Assembly: GCF_010119545.1 (NCBI RefSeq)
Contig: NZ_JAAEAA010000014.1
Span: 62,001 to 126,000, forward strand
Origin: Pontibacter fetidus
GTDB taxonomy: Bacteria; Bacteroidota; Bacteroidia; Cytophagales; Hymenobacteraceae
Length of the DNA stretch: 64,000 nucleotides
Reading direction: 5' to 3'
Shown here in pieces: positions 16,361 through 25,530 of the stretch. The notes under the pieces were generated by a model. That model ran no database searches. It saw nothing but the letters and a program-made list of their open reading frames with translations, and was not told where the DNA came from. Numbering within the stretch: position 1 is the stretch's first letter; each line of letters opens with the position of its first letter. Both the position numbers and the translations under genes were made by a program.

Positions 16361-16696
16361 GTTATGGGTTATAAAAACGAAGTACAACCACTGTATACTG
16401 GTGGTTGTACCCGTTTAGCTCCTTTTGCCCTCTACCTCAAAAGGAGTGTATGTTTGCAGCTTGCACGTAAGGCGCTGATTTACTCCTCTCGTCTTAATCT
16501 CTTTATAACTTTATGTGTTAAATGCTTTCAGTGTTTAAAAGATGCTGTTAGTGTTACAAGGTTTCAGGTTTACGCTGTGGTTTCTGTGCTATAGTTTAAA
16601 CTGCCCGCAGGATACTTTGTTTTATTTTTCGCTTTCAGCAGACACCTTGCATCTACTTTATTAACAATCTTTATTTCAAATAGTTACAAGTTTAAC
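16361..16696. other. Intergenic region after GNAT gene
   Basis: This 336-bp gap between converging genes holds a perfect hairpin (16382-16410), one CTATAGTTT word near 16590 and otherwise AT-rich, unstructured sequence in which nothing was recognised. Short open frames in it are not convincing. Confidence 0.6.
16382..16410 (+). terminator. Perfect hairpin after GNAT gene
   Basis: GTACAACCAC (16382-16391) pairs exactly with GTGGTTGTAC (16401-16410) around the loop TGTATACTG. No T-run follows, so it may be a processing or stabilising stem rather than an intrinsic terminator. Confidence 0.5.
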
Positions 16697-16990
16697 TCAC
16701 AAATCTATTGTATGATAATAGCGTAAATTGGGCGGGCTAGATAAAAAGCGGATCAATTTGCGCAACATGCCGTTCCGGGTGCAGAAATCAAGGTACTTCC
16801 GGTGATGCTCCTGCGATTCCCAGTCTTCCACCATTAATAAAGACGTAGGCTCTTTTTCATCCTGAAGCAATTTACTGTTCAGGCAGCCTTTGTAAACGAG
16901 GGCATCAGGTATAACTTCCTGTAAAAAAGCTTTGGCTTCGTCTATTGCTTCTTCCCGGATGCGGGTTTCTAAAATAACTTTCATAGCCAT
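16697..16990 (-). CDS. ABM-type monooxygenase-like protein
   Basis: A 97-residue protein resembling the antibiotic biosynthesis monooxygenase (ABM) dimeric alpha/beta-barrel family: VILETRIREEAIDEAKAFLQEVIPDALVYKGCL at the start and MVEDWESQEHHRKYLDFCTRNGMLRKL in the second half. Family members act as cofactor-less oxygenases or haem-degrading enzymes, or have no known activity. The ending FLSSPPNLRYYHTIDL is somewhat unlike the classic strand, so activity is open. It is a single leftward gene. ATGs at 16990 and 16984 are both possible starts. Confidence 0.78.
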   Translation of the reverse strand: MAMKVILETRIREEAIDEAKAFLQEVIPDALVYKGCLNSKLLQDEKEPTSLLMVEDWESQEHHRKYLDFCTRNGMLRKLIRFLSSPPNLRYYHTIDL

Positions 16991-17279
16991 TGCTTTATGT
17001 GTTTCGGTTGGTGTGTTGCTATACCTGCTTCATTCCGTTTGAACTTCCTGCTAAGTAGATATACGTACTGTGTAAAAATCACTTATTCTTTACTTTTTAT
17101 TTTAGCAAAAACAATATTTTTTATGGCGAAAGTATAATTTATAAGAGTTTTTAATTCTGGACAGATTGTTTGCAACACCTCTTAACCCTATCATTTATAA
17201 CATGTTAAGTAACAAAAACTATAACTACACACAGGTACAGTTCAGTGATTTAAGATGGCGATTAGTTATAGGGCTACAA

Positions 17280-19199
17280 CTACAGTTCAGCATTTAATTT
17301 CTGCAATTGCCCGGCGGTGTTATACGTAATTTCACCAACGTCCAGCAGTTCGCGTACAAGCGATGTTATAGTTTCGGCTACGTTGGGTTCGAACTGCTGC
17401 ACCAGTTCTTTGGGCATACTTGGTTTATGCTGTAGCAGGGCAAGCACTTTATGGCGCAAGGCTAGCAGTTCTTTTTTTTTGCGTTCTTTCTTACGCTGTG
17501 CCAGGCAATAGTCGCATATGCGGCAGCTTTGGTCTGATAGCTCGTTAAAATAAGCCAGTAACAGCTGAGTGCGGCAACGGTTGGTATTCTCTACGTATCT
17601 GCCCATTTCTTTTACCTGCAGCAGGGCCCGGCCGCGCAGTTCGTCCAGCTTTTTATGGTTCAGGGGCAGGTTATGGGCATCCTGTCGGGGCTTTGTAAAC
17701 AGCAGTTGAGGCGCATCGTGCTGGGGCTCGTAAACTATCACCTGTAACTTATGCAGGTACTCTAATTTTCGGCGCACTTCCTGTTCCGGTTTTTTAAGGT
17801 ACTCGGCCAGTTTGCGCTCCGATATTTTTATAAAATTGGTAAATACCTCGCCTCCGTACACCCTCAATATCAGTTGCAATAAGCTGTCATGTTCCGGGTT
17901 CATCACCTGAAACTCGTAAAGCGCGGTGTTATTAAGCTGTACAAAAAGCCTGGACGGTGAATAATAGCCTTCGCTGAGTTGCAGGTACCCCTCTCCCTCC
18001 AGTCGTTTTATGGCATGGTGCACTTCCAGGGGCTTCAGTTTATAGTTATTGGCAAAATCGGCCAGCTCAAAATCGAAACTGCTCATGGCACCGCTGCCCA
18101 CGGCCAACTGGTAATAGTTTGCAAGGCACTGGTACACCCTCCGGATAAGCTCCAGGGGCGGGTGCGCTTCTTCTACTTTTTTATGCAGATCGGCTACATC
18201 GCTGGGGCCATAAAGTATAACCGCATAACTATATTTCTCGTCGCGGCCCGCCCGTCCGGCTTCCTGGTAATACGCTTCCAGGCTCTCCGGCAGATCCAGG
18301 TGCACCACCAGGCGCACGTCCGGTTTATCAATCCCCATCCCGAAGGCATTGGTGGCTACCATTACCCGTACTTTGTCGTCAATCCATAGTTGCTGGGCTT
18401 TGCTGCGCTCCTCAAACTTTAAACCTGCATGGTATGCCGCCGCTGCAATGTTCCGGCTCTGCAAAAACCGGGCTATCTCCACGGTTTGCCGCCTGCTTCG
18501 TACATACACTATACTTTGCCCGGGCATGCGTTGCAATATCTCCAGCAACCGGCCTACTTTATCTTCGGTAGGAAGGCAGGAATACGACAGGTTGTAACGG
18601 GCAAAGCTTTTTACAAATACATTTGGCTGCTTAAATCTCAGCTTTTCCTGGATGTCTTGGCGAACATGCTCGGTTGCTGTAGCGGTTAATGCCAGTACAG
18701 GTACACCTGGTAAAAGCTCACGAAGGTCTGCCAGTTGCAGATAAGGTGGCCTGAAATCGTAACCCCACTGCGAGATACAATGTGCTTCATCTACGGCCAG
18801 CAGATTCACTTTCATCCGCTTCACCCGCTCCTGGAAAATATCTGTCAGCAAACGCTCCGGGGACAAATACAGAAATTTGATATTACCATACACACAGTTG
18901 TCCAGGGCAATATCAATCTCCCGGCGGTTCATGCCGGAGTAAACAGCCACTGCCGTAATGCCCCGCTTTTTAAGCTGCTCTACCTGGTCTTTCATCAGGG
19001 CAATAAGTGGCGTAACAACCAGACAAATCCCATCCTTCGCCATTGCCGGCACCTGGAAACAGATGGATTTACCACCACCAGTAGGCAATAAGGCCAGTGT
19101 ATCTTTCCCATCCAGCACCGACTGCACAATATCCTCCTGCAACGGCCTGAATTGGTCGTAACCCCAGTAGGTTTTAAGAATATGGTGGATGTCTTGCAA
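17280..19199 (-). CDS. recQ: ATP-dependent DNA helicase RecQ
   Basis: A 3'-5' DNA helicase of recombination and replication-fork repair, cytoplasmic. The 639 residues contain motif I LLPTGGGKS, motif Ia, the DEAH box AVDEAHCIS with the aromatic loop QWGYDFRPPY, SIVYVRSRR, TNAFGMGIDKPDVR and QEAGRAGRD, then the RecQ-Ct zinc site (CRTQLLLAYF..., CRICDYC). The C-terminus lacks a clear HRDC domain, as in the shorter RecQ form of many Bacteroidota. No in-frame ATG exists before residue about 53; the only plausible start is the TTG at 19199, whose product begins QDIHHILKTYWGYD as in family members. Copy B of the structured repeat lies upstream. Confidence 0.95.
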   Translation of the reverse strand: MQDIHHILKTYWGYDQFRPLQEDIVQSVLDGKDTLALLPTGGGKSICFQVPAMAKDGICLVVTPLIALMKDQVEQLKKRGITAVAVYSGMNRREIDIALDNCVYGNIKFLYLSPERLLTDIFQERVKRMKVNLLAVDEAHCISQWGYDFRPPYLQLADLRELLPGVPVLALTATATEHVRQDIQEKLRFKQPNVFVKSFARYNLSYSCLPTEDKVGRLLEILQRMPGQSIVYVRSRRQTVEIARFLQSRNIAAAAYHAGLKFEERSKAQQLWIDDKVRVMVATNAFGMGIDKPDVRLVVHLDLPESLEAYYQEAGRAGRDEKYSYAVILYGPSDVADLHKKVEEAHPPLELIRRVYQCLANYYQLAVGSGAMSSFDFELADFANNYKLKPLEVHHAIKRLEGEGYLQLSEGYYSPSRLFVQLNNTALYEFQVMNPEHDSLLQLILRVYGGEVFTNFIKISERKLAEYLKKPEQEVRRKLEYLHKLQVIVYEPQHDAPQLLFTKPRQDAHNLPLNHKKLDELRGRALLQVKEMGRYVENTNRCRTQLLLAYFNELSDQSCRICDYCLAQRKKERKKKELLALRHKVLALLQHKPSMPKELVQQFEPNVAETITSLVRELLDVGEITYNTAGQLQKLNAEL

Positions 19200-19388
19200 G
19201 GGGTGGATGTTTATTTAGCGAAGATAAAGTTTTGGGAAGAGAAGTCAGAATATTTTAAAGATTTGTCACTTCGACGTCAGGAGAAATCTAAGTTCTATAG
19301 TTGGTTCTATATTTCTATCGTCTTTCCGAGCGTTAGCCGAGGAATCTTATATGTCCTATAGTTGACATTACTTGCTATCTGAACCAAG

Positions 19389-19685
19389 CTATCCTTTCAA
19401 ATTCCCTACAATCCTGGGAGCTCTACCTACCCATCGTTTCATCCCTAGCTTTGGTGCCCTCACGGCCGGGAGGCCCCGCCTTCGGGCATCGTGCTGCTGC
19501 CTTCTTGCTATCCTCGTTCCTCGGATTGGCTCACGCCACCGCAACAAGTCAAAGGTACTCAACCCAAAGACTGTGATCTTTCTACTATTACGCGCTAACT
19601 ATAGCTTAAACCGATAAGCTTCGAGATTGATCATGACTATAATTCTGTAGGGACAGGTCGCGACCTGTCCGCCTCGTGGACTGTA
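19389..19685 (-). repeat. Structured intergenic element, copy B
   Basis: Inverted copy of the element at 13631-13927. It carries the 20-bp palindrome GGACAGGTCGCGACCTGTCC at 19651-19670. In the main stem the 3' arm reads CCCGAAGGC instead of CCCAAAGAC, and both changed positions still pair with GTCTTTGGG through G-U pairs. The inner part is the most diverged of the three copies, while the GGCCTCCCGGCCGTGAGGGC block is unchanged. Confidence 0.75.
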
Positions 19686-19723
19686 ACTATAAAACCATAA
19701 ATCCAACTATAGCAAAGGCTTAA

Positions 19724-19759
19724 ACTCCCTCTCCTTTTAGGAGAGGGCTGGGGTGAGGT
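19724..19759. repeat. REP-like module
   Basis: CTCCCTCTCC-TTTTA-GGAGAGGG hairpin followed by the tail CTGGGGTGAGGT. It belongs to the same C/G hairpin-plus-tail family as the modules at 13461 and 29234. Confidence 0.7.
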
Positions 19760-19806
19760 AAAACAGCACCTATGAAACTGTAACACTAACTATAAACAAG
19801 GCAGAA

Positions 19807-19885
19807 ACTCCCCTCTTGAGAGGGGTTAGGGGTGTGTTACTCCCCTCTTGTTTTTAGGTGAAGGCTAGGGTGAGGTAAAAAGCTC
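19807..19885. repeat. Two REP-like modules in tandem
   Basis: The first is CTCCCCTCTTGAGAGGGG with tail TTAGGGGTGTG; the second begins CTCCCCTCTTG and ends GGCTAGGGTGAGGT with a decayed hairpin. Confidence 0.7.
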
Positions 19886-20059
19886 CCCGCCTCGGACTTC
19901 AGAGAACGAGAGTTCGAAAGTAGTGGGTGTAGTTTGAAGGGCTGGGTGATTGGGCTTCAGAAACTATAAAACTATACTTTAAACTATAACAACAGCAGCA
20001 ACTCTCCTTCCAAGTGTGGCAAAGGTTGGGTTAACACATTATCTAAAAACTATAGCCTA

Positions 20060-20872
20060 CTATCTGGGTAACCTGACACTAATACCGGTTGTTACAAAAT
20101 ATTCAGGATACGGGGAATTGATGGTAGTGCCTGCGGCCAGATCTAACTGTAAATTTGGTAAGACCAGAAATGTTATGCCAGTATCAGCAGAATGAATCGC
20201 TTTTTCACCATCTATTTTGTCTCCAAAGACCTCACCAAACGCGCCAATTCTATCATTTAATGCCATACATAAACTTACAGAATAGCTTTTAACTGCATTA
20301 CCATCTTCCCAGCCATAAGCCAGGTTATGGCTCAGGTCTAATTGATCTGTAAGAGAATTTTTAAACAACAGTCGCAGATTGGGCTCCGGATTTTCAGGAG
20401 TGAAAGCGTCATGTCCTACCGGTAGCGTTATCATTGTCATGAATGCAGTTTGTGGCCTGAAACCACTCTCCTCCCAAAACTTTACTTTTGCACCAATGGT
20501 TAATGGCCCAAATCCATTTACGTTGGTCTTTGCATTTTCCTCAACTATAAAATTTTGGTAAGTACCTTCCGCACGCACTTCTATTCCTTTCAAGAGTCCA
20601 ATCCTAAGCAAAGTGGTTGGATAAGCGGTGTAAATCCTTTCAGTATTACCAGCGGTAGCTTTCTCGAAGTAAAATCCAGTTTCCAGTTGAAAAGAACGGG
20701 CAGCAACTATAGAGGCACTCTCTGTCTGGTCCGGGCGATCGGTTTCGAGGTCAGGTTTTGTAGTCTGGTTTACCTGTTGGCTAAAAGCATGCTGCGCTAA
20801 AAAGATAAATACAGTTGTTACGATACACTGCTTAACACGAAATAAAATTAGAGTAACGGTATAGTTCATCAT
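20060..20872 (-). CDS. Transporter-like outer-membrane beta-barrel (MetA-pathway of phenol degradation family)
   Basis: A 270-residue protein with a signal peptide ending near QHAFSQ, followed by DLETDRPDQTESA, the usual start of the family named after a putative MetA-pathway phenol-degradation protein. The remainder alternates short amphipathic strands (FQLETGFYFEKA, LLRIGLLKGIEVRAEGTY) and ends with a C-terminal strand GISVRLPR, as expected of an outer-membrane barrel. The substrate is unknown, and in Bacteroidota most members have no link to phenol. A TTTAGACTTTCCTAAA box upstream (20922-20937) resembles the boxes before the TonB receptor at 36690-39032, so iron control is possible. Starts at 20872 and 20869 are both possible. 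Confidence 0.78.
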   Translation of the reverse strand: MMNYTVTLILFRVKQCIVTTVFIFLAQHAFSQQVNQTTKPDLETDRPDQTESASIVAARSFQLETGFYFEKATAGNTERIYTAYPTTLLRIGLLKGIEVRAEGTYQNFIVEENAKTNVNGFGPLTIGAKVKFWEESGFRPQTAFMTMITLPVGHDAFTPENPEPNLRLLFKNSLTDQLDLSHNLAYGWEDGNAVKSYSVSLCMALNDRIGAFGEVFGDKIDGEKAIHSADTGITFLVLPNLQLDLAAGTTINSPYPEYFVTTGISVRLPR

Positions 20873-20921
20873 TTGCTTTTTACACTACATTACGAATGTT
20901 TAGACAAATGTTTTAAAATAT

Positions 20922-20937
20922 TTTAGACTTTCCTAAA
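20922..20937. promoter_or_regulatory. TTTAGA-type inverted repeat (candidate iron box)
   Basis: TTTAGACTTTCCTAAA lies 50 bases upstream of the beta-barrel gene start. It is nearly the same sequence as the perfect TTTAGA-N5-TCTAAA box at 39112-39128, one base shorter. A further TTTAGACAAATGTTTTAAA occurs at 20900-20918. Confidence 0.45.
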
Positions 20938-20957
20938 TTTAAAATTAAATATATAAA

Positions 20958-20984
20958 AAAGCCTGCTTCTTTTGAAGCAGGCTT
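20958..20984 (-). terminator. Terminator after annealing-like gene
   Basis: AAAGCCTGCTTC (20958-20969) pairs with GAAGCAGGCTTT (20973-20984), and on the minus strand a T-run follows. It lies 20 bases beyond the stop of the 21005-21793 gene. Confidence 0.8.
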
Positions 20985-21004
20985 TCCTGAAATATAAGTG
21001 CTTA

Positions 21005-21793
21005 TTAAGCTGCTGCCGACTGTCCGTCTTCGCGCTCTTCAATTACTTTTTTAAGTTTATCAATTGCCTGGGCAGCCCGTTCCTCATCAAAACGGTTTAT
21101 GTTTAATAACATTTTCGTTTTCTCCTGGCGCGTAATTACCGGGTTATTCAGCAGTCTGATAATTTCTTCTTTCTGCTTAGCCGAAGCATAACGCACGCTG
21201 GTTGAAGGAGCTTCTGCTACTTCCTTATCAGCTGTAGCTGCGGTTTCAGCGGCACGCATAGTTGCTTTTTTCTCGGTTGGCACAGCAGGGCTCTTAGCTG
21301 CTTTTGCAGGCTCGTTGCCGCTATAGTCCATCTCCTCTGCAGGGGTTGGTTCATAACCAGCCGCTCTGATGATCCAGGCCAGAATGTTACGATATGCTTT
21401 ACCAATGGCTCGTGTCTGCGCCATACTTGCAATCGCAAATTCCTGATAGTATTTTTTACCCTGCTCTTTGTTAGAACAGATCGCAAAACCAGCCCCAACT
21501 ACCAACTGGCTACGCAGGTCCAGCAGGTTAACTTTTGCCTGGTATTTTATTTCATCATCCGTGCTTATATTCACCACATGTTCCACTACAGGAAGTATAC
21601 CTAAACGCGAACCGGCATACTGCCAGCCTTCTACGTTCACATACTCTTTACCCTGAATGTTCTGGTATAGTCTGTTCTCTTTAATGAACTTCGCCAGGTC
21701 TACCGCCAGATGCATGGTTTCATCCGACTTCGCAATGTCATAACTCTCGACCTTAGGCTTCTGTACTTTTAAGTCTTTACTTGGTTGATTCAT
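21005..21793 (-). CDS. Phage annealing-protein-like hypothetical protein
   Basis: A 262-residue protein with the core KEYVNVEGWQYAGSRLG, then FAICSNKEQGKKYYQEFAIASMAQTRAIGKAYRN and AAGYEPTPAEEM. This pattern (WqyaGs..G.., SMAQTRAiGkA.R, AGYE.TPAEEM) is shared with proteins of phages and archaeal viruses often found in DNA-replication or recombination modules and thought to be single-strand annealing or DNA-binding proteins. That assignment is inference. The middle is an Ala/Thr/Lys-rich linker (about 160-205), followed by a C-terminal helical unit (SAKQKEEIIRLLNN...) with DEER and KLKKVIEER. No other phage gene is near. The ATG at 21793 is preferred to an upstream alternative at 21835. Confidence 0.6.
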   Translation of the reverse strand: MNQPSKDLKVQKPKVESYDIAKSDETMHLAVDLAKFIKENRLYQNIQGKEYVNVEGWQYAGSRLGILPVVEHVVNISTDDEIKYQAKVNLLDLRSQLVVGAGFAICSNKEQGKKYYQEFAIASMAQTRAIGKAYRNILAWIIRAAGYEPTPAEEMDYSGNEPAKAAKSPAVPTEKKATMRAAETAATADKEVAEAPSTSVRYASAKQKEEIIRLLNNPVITRQEKTKMLLNINRFDEERAAQAIDKLKKVIEEREDGQSAAA

Positions 21794-22239
21794 CTCTATT
21801 AGCTTTGTTTGTTTAAGTACAATATCTAAACACAATGCCTACAGAAATGGTGCAAAAAAAGCAAAAAATTATGTAATTTATATTACTGATTATCAGCTAG
21901 TTACAAAGTATTTTCTAAAATTTTTAGTACCATTACTAAAGCTGTGCAAGCTTTGGCTAAAAGAGAAAAGGGTAAGAGGTATTTACGGAAGTAAGAGAGA
22001 ATGAGTTTGGGAGTTTGGGAGTTAGAAAGGTATAAGTTAGAAAGTTAGAAAGGTAGAAAGTTAGAAAGTTATAGACCTAGCAGCGTGCGCAGCTCCTGCT
22101 AGCGTCTATAGTTGATCAACAAAACCATACTGTAGAAACGCAATACCTTGCGTCTTATACTTAAGTAGCTAAACTATAGCTGAATCGATAGCTAACAATT
22201 TAACCTTCAACAATCTAACAATTAACAAACAGCAATCAA
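21794..22239. other. Intergenic region upstream of annealing-like gene
   Basis: This 446-bp gap has no gene. It holds a GTTAGAAA octamer array (22021-22070), an inverted repeat CTAGCAG..CTGCTAG (about 22077-22100), CTATAG words and a TTGTTGATT-type repeat in the reverse sense (22194-22232). The first ~170 bases upstream of the gene are AT-rich and probably contain its promoter. Confidence 0.65.
22021..22070. repeat. GTTAGAAA octamer array
   Basis: About five degenerate copies of GTTAGAAA with single-base changes (GTTAGAAAGG, GGTAGAAAG). It is preceded by GAGTTTGGGAGTTTGGGA, itself a 9-bp tandem repeat. Confidence 0.75.
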
Positions 22240-22911
22240 CTACCTTTCAGAGAATACTTCCTGCACGATGAGACCGTCTTTCATAACCAGGGTGCGGTCG
22301 GCCATGCTGGCCAGTTGCTCGTTGTGGGTTACTATAACAAAGGTCTGGTTAAACTCGTCGCGTAGCTTAAAGAAGATGTCGTGAAGCTCCTGGGCATTTT
22401 TAGAGTCGAGGTTACCGCTTGGTTCATCCGCAAAAATCACTTCCGGCGAATTGATAAGGGCACGCGCTACTGCGGTACGTTGCTGTTCCCCACCCGACAT
22501 TTCAGATGGCTTATGATCGAGTCTGTGCGACAGGTTCAGCATCATCAGCAACTCTTTCGCGCGTTCAATCACTTCTTTTTCAGGGCGGCCAGCTAAAAAG
22601 CCCGGTAAGCAAACATTCTCAACGGCAGTAAATTCGGGTAGCAGGTTATGGAACTGGAAAATAAAACCAATATGCCTGTTACGGAATTTGGCCAGGTCGG
22701 TGGCGTTGTACTTCGCAATGTTCTTCCCTTCAAACAACACTTCCCCGGAGTCAGCATTATCCAAGGTACCTAAGATGTGCAGCAGCGTACTTTTACCAGC
22801 CCCGGATGCCCCAACTATAGATACCACTTCGCCGGTACCAATGGTCAGATCTATACCTTTCAGAACCTCGAGTTTACCGTATTTTTTATGAATGTTAGAT
22901 ACCTGCAGCAC
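22240..22911 (-). CDS. LolD-type ABC transporter ATP-binding protein
   Basis: A 223-residue ATPase subunit of a LolCDE/MacB-type ABC transporter (lipoprotein release or efflux) at the inner face of the cytoplasmic membrane. Visible are Walker [10 protein letters not shown], the Q-loop [18 protein letters not shown], signature [15 protein letters not shown], Walker [13 protein letters not shown] and the switch His in VTHNE. The start is GTG at 22911: no ATG lies upstream in frame and [21 protein letters not shown] aligns with the normal family start. The permease partner is not in the neighbourhood, so it is an orphan ATPase here. The nearest same-strand gene upstream is the AI-2E transporter. 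Confidence 0.88.
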   Translation of the reverse strand: MLQVSNIHKKYGKLEVLKGIDLTIGTGEVVSIVGASGAGKSTLLHILGTLDNADSGEVLFEGKNIAKYNATDLAKFRNRHIGFIFQFHNLLPEFTAVENVCLPGFLAGRPEKEVIERAKELLMMLNLSHRLDHKPSEMSGGEQQRTAVARALINSPEVIFADEPSGNLDSKNAQELHDIFFKLRDEFNQTFVIVTHNEQLASMADRTLVMKDGLIVQEVFSER

Positions 22912-23054
22912 GTAAATAAAAGTATAGGAATGAAAAGAAATATTGCCTGCTCCAAAGCTACAAAATTTTGTTGGATTAGAGATTGCCTATGTCGCTATAA
23001 TGCGCAGTATAGCCAGTGGTTTAACATATCCTGGTCGTGAGCCATACTTTATAC

Positions 23055-24131
23055 TTATGCCTGTGTAACTGTATTTTCAGGCTCTTGTGGTTCCTTTTCG
23101 AGCACGTCTTTTACATAGAGCTCATTTATAACAACTATAGTTACGGCAAGCAACGGAGCAGCCAGCAGCAAACCTATAGCCCCCATCAGCATACCCAGCA
23201 ACACCTGCGAAAAGAGCAGCAACGCAGGCGGTAAATGGACGGTTTTCTGGAATATGAGCGGCGTAATTACATAAGTTTCCACCATCTGAATAGCCCCATA
23301 AACCAGCAGCGCATATAACGCCAGTTGCGGGCTTACTGTTAAACCAACCAAACCAGCCGGCACTGTAGCCAGCCATGGACCGATGGTCGGTACAAAGGCA
23401 AACAAAAAAGAGATAAAAGCCAACGCAAGCGCCAGTGGCAAACCTACCAAACTATAGCCAATGGCTGTGCTTACACCAATTACCGTCATAGCAAGCAGCA
23501 TGGCCAGCAACCATAGTTTAAGTGTGGTGTAGCATTTGCCCAGCACTTCCAGCACGCGGGTGCGCTGCCTCACCGGGAAAAGCTTTGTAAAACCTATAGT
23601 ATAGAGCTTCGGATTTGAAGCCAGGAACAGCGCTGTTACAATTACTATAACTATATCGGCGAGCACACTTAAAGTAGTAGAGAAAACAGAAGACACTTTA
23701 GAGAAAATACTCTTTGGTGCAGGCAATAGCTCGCTCATATCGTCAGGCACTTTGTTGATGAGTTTCTTACCCAGCCCAAAACTTTGCAGCCATGTTTGTA
23801 CTTTGTCTACAGAACCGGGTATAGTTTGCTGCATTTCCTGCACCTGCTTGCTAACAGTAGGTGCAATAAGTATAAAAACGCCTATCAAAGTCCCGAAAAA
23901 AAGTATGACCGCCAGCAGCAAAGCCAGCCCATGGTTTACATGTAATTTACGTTCGAACCACTCGGCAATGCCACTAAACAATACGGAAAGCAGTATACCG
24001 GCAAAAACCAGCAGAAAAAAATACCCGTACTGCCCCAGCATATAAAATGCAGTAGTAATTAGCAGTACAATTAAAGTTGCAGTGGCTACACGTTTCGGGA
24101 AACCAGAGGCATCAGAATGAGGTACACCCAT
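23055..24131 (-). CDS. AI-2E family transporter (PerM-like)
   Basis: A 358-residue inner-membrane protein with about eight hydrophobic segments in the layout of the AI-2E/PerM exporter family: two N-terminal helices close together, a soluble loop (about residues 80-140 with SVDKVQTWLQSFG), then the helical C-terminal half with PTIGPWLATVPAGLVGL and YALLVYGAIQMVETYVITPLIFQKTVHLPPALLLFSQVLLG. The TPLIFQ segment is a family hallmark. Some family members are Na+(Li+)/H+ antiporters or autoinducer exporters, but most have no known substrate. It begins at ATG 24131, and a divergent sucC gene lies ahead. Confidence 0.88.
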   Translation of the reverse strand: MGVPHSDASGFPKRVATATLIVLLITTAFYMLGQYGYFFLLVFAGILLSVLFSGIAEWFERKLHVNHGLALLLAVILFFGTLIGVFILIAPTVSKQVQEMQQTIPGSVDKVQTWLQSFGLGKKLINKVPDDMSELLPAPKSIFSKVSSVFSTTLSVLADIVIVIVTALFLASNPKLYTIGFTKLFPVRQRTRVLEVLGKCYTTLKLWLLAMLLAMTVIGVSTAIGYSLVGLPLALALAFISFLFAFVPTIGPWLATVPAGLVGLTVSPQLALYALLVYGAIQMVETYVITPLIFQKTVHLPPALLLFSQVLLGMLMGAIGLLLAAPLLAVTIVVINELYVKDVLEKEPQEPENTVTQA

Positions 24132-24262
24132 CAGGTATAGTATCTAGGTTTTTCAAGTATAAACTGTTCACTGTATGCTTTATACTTGTTGCCCCGATAA
24201 CAGTTATACTTTAGATAAAATACGCGCTGGCAACAGGCTTCAATATTTTAAAAATCCATTAC

Positions 24263-24293
24263 TTGAATATCATCTTCAAAAGGCGTACTTTCG
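24263..24293 (+). promoter_or_regulatory. Candidate sucC promoter (TTG / TACTTTCG)
   Basis: TTG at 24263-24265 and TACTTTCG at 24286-24293 are 20 bases apart, matching the Bacteroidota -33/-7 layout TTG-N~20-TAnnTTTG apart from one mismatch. The start codon follows 22 bases later. Confidence 0.4.
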
Positions 24294-24315
24294 TGCGTCC
24301 ATTAAAACTGAAAGC

Positions 24316-25518
24316 ATGAACATACACGAATATCAGGGTAAAGACATTTTAAAGCGCTACGGCGTGCGCGTACAGGAAGGTATTGTGGCTGAAACGCCGG
24401 ACCAGGCTGTGAAAGCTGCCATGAAACTTACCGAAGAAACAGGTACAGGTTGGCACGTAATTAAAGCACAGATACATGCGGGTGGCCGTGGTAAAGGTGG
24501 TGGCGTAAAGCTGGCAAAAGACCTTGACCAGGTTAAAAAGCTTGCAGGCGAAATACTTGGCATGACGCTGGTAACGCACCAGACCGGCCCTGAAGGTAAA
24601 CTGGTACAGAAAGTATTGGTAGCACAGGACGTTTATTATCCGGGTGAGTCGCAGCCAAAAGAGTTTTACCTGAGCATCCTGCTTGACCGCGCAAAAGGTC
24701 AGAACGTGATCATGGCATCTACTGAAGGTGGTATGGACATTGAAGAAGTAGCAGAAAAAACTCCTGAGAAGATCATTAAAGAGTGGATCGACCCGGCTGT
24801 TGGGCTGCGTCCGTTCCAGGCTAATAAAATTGCTTTCGCATTTGGTTTAGAAGGCGAAGCTTTCAAAGAGATGGTTAAATTCATCACCAGCCTGTACAAA
24901 GCATATCTTGAGTCTGATGCTGCTATGTTCGAGATCAACCCTGTTCTGAAAACATCAGACAACAAGATACTTGCCGTAGATGCGAAAGTTGACTTAGACG
25001 ATAACGCCTTGTTCCGTCACAAAGACCTGGCTGCCCTGCGCGATATTACCGAAGAAGATCCGTTGGAAGTGGAAGCTAGCGCATCGCACCTGAACTATGT
25101 AAAGCTGGACGGAAACGTAGGCTGTATGGTAAACGGTGCTGGTCTTGCCATGGCAACGATGGATATCATTAAGCTTTCTGGCGGTGAGCCTGCTAACTTC
25201 CTTGACGTAGGTGGTGGGGCAAACGCACAGACAGTAGAAGCTGGTTTCCGCATTATCCTGAAAGACCCGAACGTAAAAGCCATCCTGATCAACATTTTTG
25301 GTGGTATAGTTCGTTGCGACCGTGTTGCAAATGGTGTGGTTGAGGCTTACAAAAACATCGGTGACATCAACGTTCCGATCATTGTTCGTCTGCAGGGTAC
25401 AAACGCTGAAGAAGGTGCCCGCATCATCGACGAGTCTGGCCTGAAAGTTTACTCTGCCGTAGCCCTGAAAGAAGCTGCTGAAAAAGTAAAGCAGGTTTTA
25501 GCTGAAGTTGGAGCGTAG
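24316..25518 (+). CDS. sucC: Succinate--CoA ligase, ADP-forming, beta subunit
   Basis: The beta subunit of the TCA-cycle enzyme that makes succinate from succinyl-CoA with ADP or GDP phosphorylation; it works with SucD in the cytoplasm. The 400 residues begin MNIHEYQGKDILKRYGV, the classic start, so ATG 24316 is chosen rather than an earlier in-frame codon. ATP-grasp elements are present: HVIKAQIHAGGRGKGGGVKLA and, towards the C-terminus, NVGCMVNGAGLAMATMDIIKLSGGEPANFLDVGGGA and INIFGGIVRCDRVANGVVEA. No sucD is in the window, as is common in Bacteroidota. A perfect 20-bp terminator follows the gene. Confidence 0.97.
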   Translation: MNIHEYQGKDILKRYGVRVQEGIVAETPDQAVKAAMKLTEETGTGWHVIKAQIHAGGRGKGGGVKLAKDLDQVKKLAGEILGMTLVTHQTGPEGKLVQKVLVAQDVYYPGESQPKEFYLSILLDRAKGQNVIMASTEGGMDIEEVAEKTPEKIIKEWIDPAVGLRPFQANKIAFAFGLEGEAFKEMVKFITSLYKAYLESDAAMFEINPVLKTSDNKILAVDAKVDLDDNALFRHKDLAALRDITEEDPLEVEASASHLNYVKLDGNVGCMVNGAGLAMATMDIIKLSGGEPANFLDVGGGANAQTVEAGFRIILKDPNVKAILINIFGGIVRCDRVANGVVEAYKNIGDINVPIIVRLQGTNAEEGARIIDESGLKVYSAVALKEAAEKVKQVLAEVGA

Positions 25519-25530
25519 TTTCCTAAACTA

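Larger units (their letters stand above)
19200..20059. other. Repeat-rich intergenic region upstream of recQ
   Basis: This 860-bp gap has no gene. It holds a hairpin-rich stretch (CTTTCCGAGCGTTAGCCGAGG) near 19320, copy B of the structured element (19389-19685), REP-like modules (19724-19759, 19807-19885) and several CTATAG words. The recQ promoter must lie within the first ~190 bases, but none was recognised. Confidence 0.75.

Noticed and set aside
16364..16594. Open frame after the GNAT gene
   Set aside because: It begins at the hairpin, is rich in Cys, Leu and Arg without any domain pattern, and looks random.
21005..21793. Prophage remnant
   Set aside because: Only one phage-like gene is present; no integrase, structural gene or attachment-site repeat was found nearby.
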